Part shown: one piece after another, positions 63,077 through 64,000 of the stretch
Layout: each line of letters opens with the position of its first letter
How positions within the stretch are numbered: the stretch's first letter is position 1
NCBI GenBank assembly: GCA_016893485.2
Contig: JAFEKX020000001.1
Coordinates: 9,379,501 to 9,443,500 of the forward strand
Reading direction: 5' to 3'
Origin: Streptomyces sp. P3
GTDB taxonomy: Bacteria; Actinomycetota; Actinomycetes; Streptomycetales; Streptomycetaceae
DNA length: 64,000 nt
Position numbers and translations under genes: made by a program
Notes under the pieces: model-generated
The model's input: the letters and a program-made list of their open reading frames with translations, nothing else
Databases searched by the model: none
What the model was told of the DNA's origin: nothing

Positions 63077-64000
63077 ATGAATCAGCAAGACCCTTCCGGC
63101 CAGGCGCGGTTGCGCCCCATCACGACGGTGGAGGACCTGCGCGAGCACCTGCAGTGGGCCATCGAACTGGAACACGCCACGCTGCCGCCGTACCTCACGG
63201 CTCTGTATTCGCTCGACCCCGAGCGGAACGCCCAGGCCGTCGAGGTGATCAGCAGCGTGTTCGTCGAGGAGATGATTCACCTCGCACTCGCGGCGAACCT
63301 GCTGAACGCGGTCGGCGGACGACCTCGCGTCGACACCCCGCGGATACTGTCGCCGCACCCGCGGACCATGCCGCACGCCGATCCCTCCATCCAGTTGTCC
63401 CTGCTGCCGTTCGGGCAGGAGGCGCTCACGATGTTCCTGCGCCTGGAGCAACCGGCCCACCCGGGAGATCCGGCCGAGGGCGACGGCTACCAGACCATCG
63501 GTCAGTTCTACGACGCGGTCGAGAGGGGGCTGCGTCACCTCTGCACCCAGCTCGGCGAGGAGCAGGTCTTCACCGGTGACCCCGCCCGGCAGGTGGCCGC
63601 CGGCCCCTTCGGCCACACCGGCGGACGGCTGAGTCCGGTCACCGATCTCGCCTCGGCGCTCGCCGCACTCGAGGAGATCGTCGAGCAGGGCGAGGGCGCC
63701 GCACGCGTCGACGTGTGGGACGGGGACGTGGACATGTTCCACGCGCAGAGCAAGGCGGTCTCGCACTTCTACCGGTTCCAGGAGCTGGCGGAGGGCCGGC
63801 GGTACCAGCCGGGCGACACCCCGGAGACCGGCCCCACCGGTGAGACGCTCACCGTCGACCCCGCCGGGGTGCGCCCGATGCGTCCCAACCCGCGGCTGGA
63901 GGACCATCCGGAGGGCAGTGCGATCCGCACGGCGCAGGAGGCGTTCAACGTCGCGTACGGCAAACTGCTCCAGCTCCTGGAGCAGGCGTTCAACGGCAAC
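63077..64000 (+). CDS. Ferritin-like (iminophenylpyruvate-dimer-synthase-type) protein, 3' end outside window
   Basis: The frame is open from ATG 63077 to the end of the window (308 codons). The ferritin-like core is VEDLREHLQWAIELEHATLPPYLTALYSLDPERNAQAVEVISSVFVEEMIHLALAANLLNAVGG, with the Glu and EExxH ligands of a diiron centre. SQLSLLPFGQEALTMFLRLEQP and MFHAQSKAVSHFYRFQELAEG belong to the same fold. This order matches the ferritin-like domain found in VioB/RebD-type and related standalone proteins (Pfam-like Ferritin-like group). The C-terminus is missing, so the full domain set is unknown. Confidence 0.82.
   Translation, partial: MNQQDPSGQARLRPITTVEDLREHLQWAIELEHATLPPYLTALYSLDPERNAQAVEVISSVFVEEMIHLALAANLLNAVGGRPRVDTPRILSPHPRTMPHADPSIQLSLLPFGQEALTMFLRLEQPAHPGDPAEGDGYQTIGQFYDAVERGLRHLCTQLGEEQVFTGDPARQVAAGPFGHTGGRLSPVTDLASALAALEEIVEQGEGAARVDVWDGDVDMFHAQSKAVSHFYRFQELAEGRRYQPGDTPETGPTGETLTVDPAGVRPMRPNPRLEDHPEGSAIRTAQEAFNVAYGKLLQLLEQAFNGN

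Noticed and set aside
1..64000. Programmed frameshifting as the reason for broken genes
   Set aside because: No slippery heptamers with downstream structures were seen, and the breaks occur in unrelated families that are not known to shift.
1..64000. CRISPR array, tRNA, rRNA, integrase or attachment site
   Set aside because: No regularly spaced repeats, cloverleaf-like sequence, recombinase motif or direct-repeat boundaries were found by reading.

Overview
The window is chromosomal DNA from a high-GC actinomycete, most likely a Streptomyces. The evidence is strong G/C third-codon bias, GTG and TTG starts, ATGA/GTGA stop-start overlaps, several TetR, GntR, MerR and PucR regulators, ECF/SigE-type sigma factors, secreted carbohydrate enzymes with ricin-type or CBM6 modules, a spore-associated-protein-like secreted protein and an SCO6745-family protein. 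No rRNA, tRNA, CRISPR array or intact insertion sequence was seen.

Sequence quality decides how to read it. About thirty recognisable genes are split between frames. In nearly every junction checked base by base, restoring one G or C in a G/C run (for example 471-474, 2861-2864, 8215-8219, 12112-12114, 12165-12169, near 49355-49370, near 50395) rejoins a normal conserved protein. I treat these as probable single-base deletions in the sequence and give the whole gene span with the frame break noted. Entries called pseudogene (a STAS remnant, a restriction-endonuclease-like scrap, a TetR remnant, an MFS remnant) are damaged beyond that.

Layout. 1-3.7 kb: stress/envelope genes (DUF3618, holin-like, GlsB/YeaQ), then an MFS exporter and its TetR repressor with matching operators. 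4-5.7 kb: a divergent TetR/SDR pair with a triple operator. 6.2-11.2 kb: a SigE-type sigma factor coupled to a one-span membrane protein with a SecD-head-like domain, a STAS remnant, an FkbM methyltransferase, and a lipid kinase plus PAP2 phosphatase. 11.8-22.8 kb: two secreted glycosidases (GH92 with lectin, GH16 with two lectin modules), a nitroreductase, a DUF4265 protein, and a three-promoter TetR regulon (DJ-1/PfpI protein, the regulator, an alpha/beta-hydrolase). 23-33.2 kb: a C40 peptidase pair, a DHA2-type MFS pump, an SCO6745-family protein, a MerR-methyltransferase fusion, an MDR reductase with paired operators, and a TetR gene beside a decayed MFS gene.

33.6-40.6 kb is a one-directional catabolic operon: amidohydrolase, FAH hydrolase, acyl-CoA ligase, extradiol-type dioxygenase and FAD aromatic hydroxylase. 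This suggests ring hydroxylation and meta-cleavage of an aromatic acid. 40.9-45 kb holds a spore-associated-like secreted protein and a desaturase/ferredoxin-reductase pair divergent from a PucR regulator.

45.1-58.9 kb is a carbohydrate-use locus tied together by one operator motif (core TATCGATAG). The motif lies before a secreted beta-helix/CBM6 protein, the GntR regulator, an ABC-importer operon and an aldo-keto reductase operon. The importer operon also carries a 651-residue protein I cannot assign, an RraA-like protein and a GH39 glycosidase. The reductase operon continues with an SDR and a lactonase-type amidohydrolase, which resembles an oxidative L-fucose-type pathway. The window ends with an ECF41-type sigma factor, an epoxide-hydrolase-like protein, a methyltransferase, a YceI protein and a truncated ferritin-like protein.
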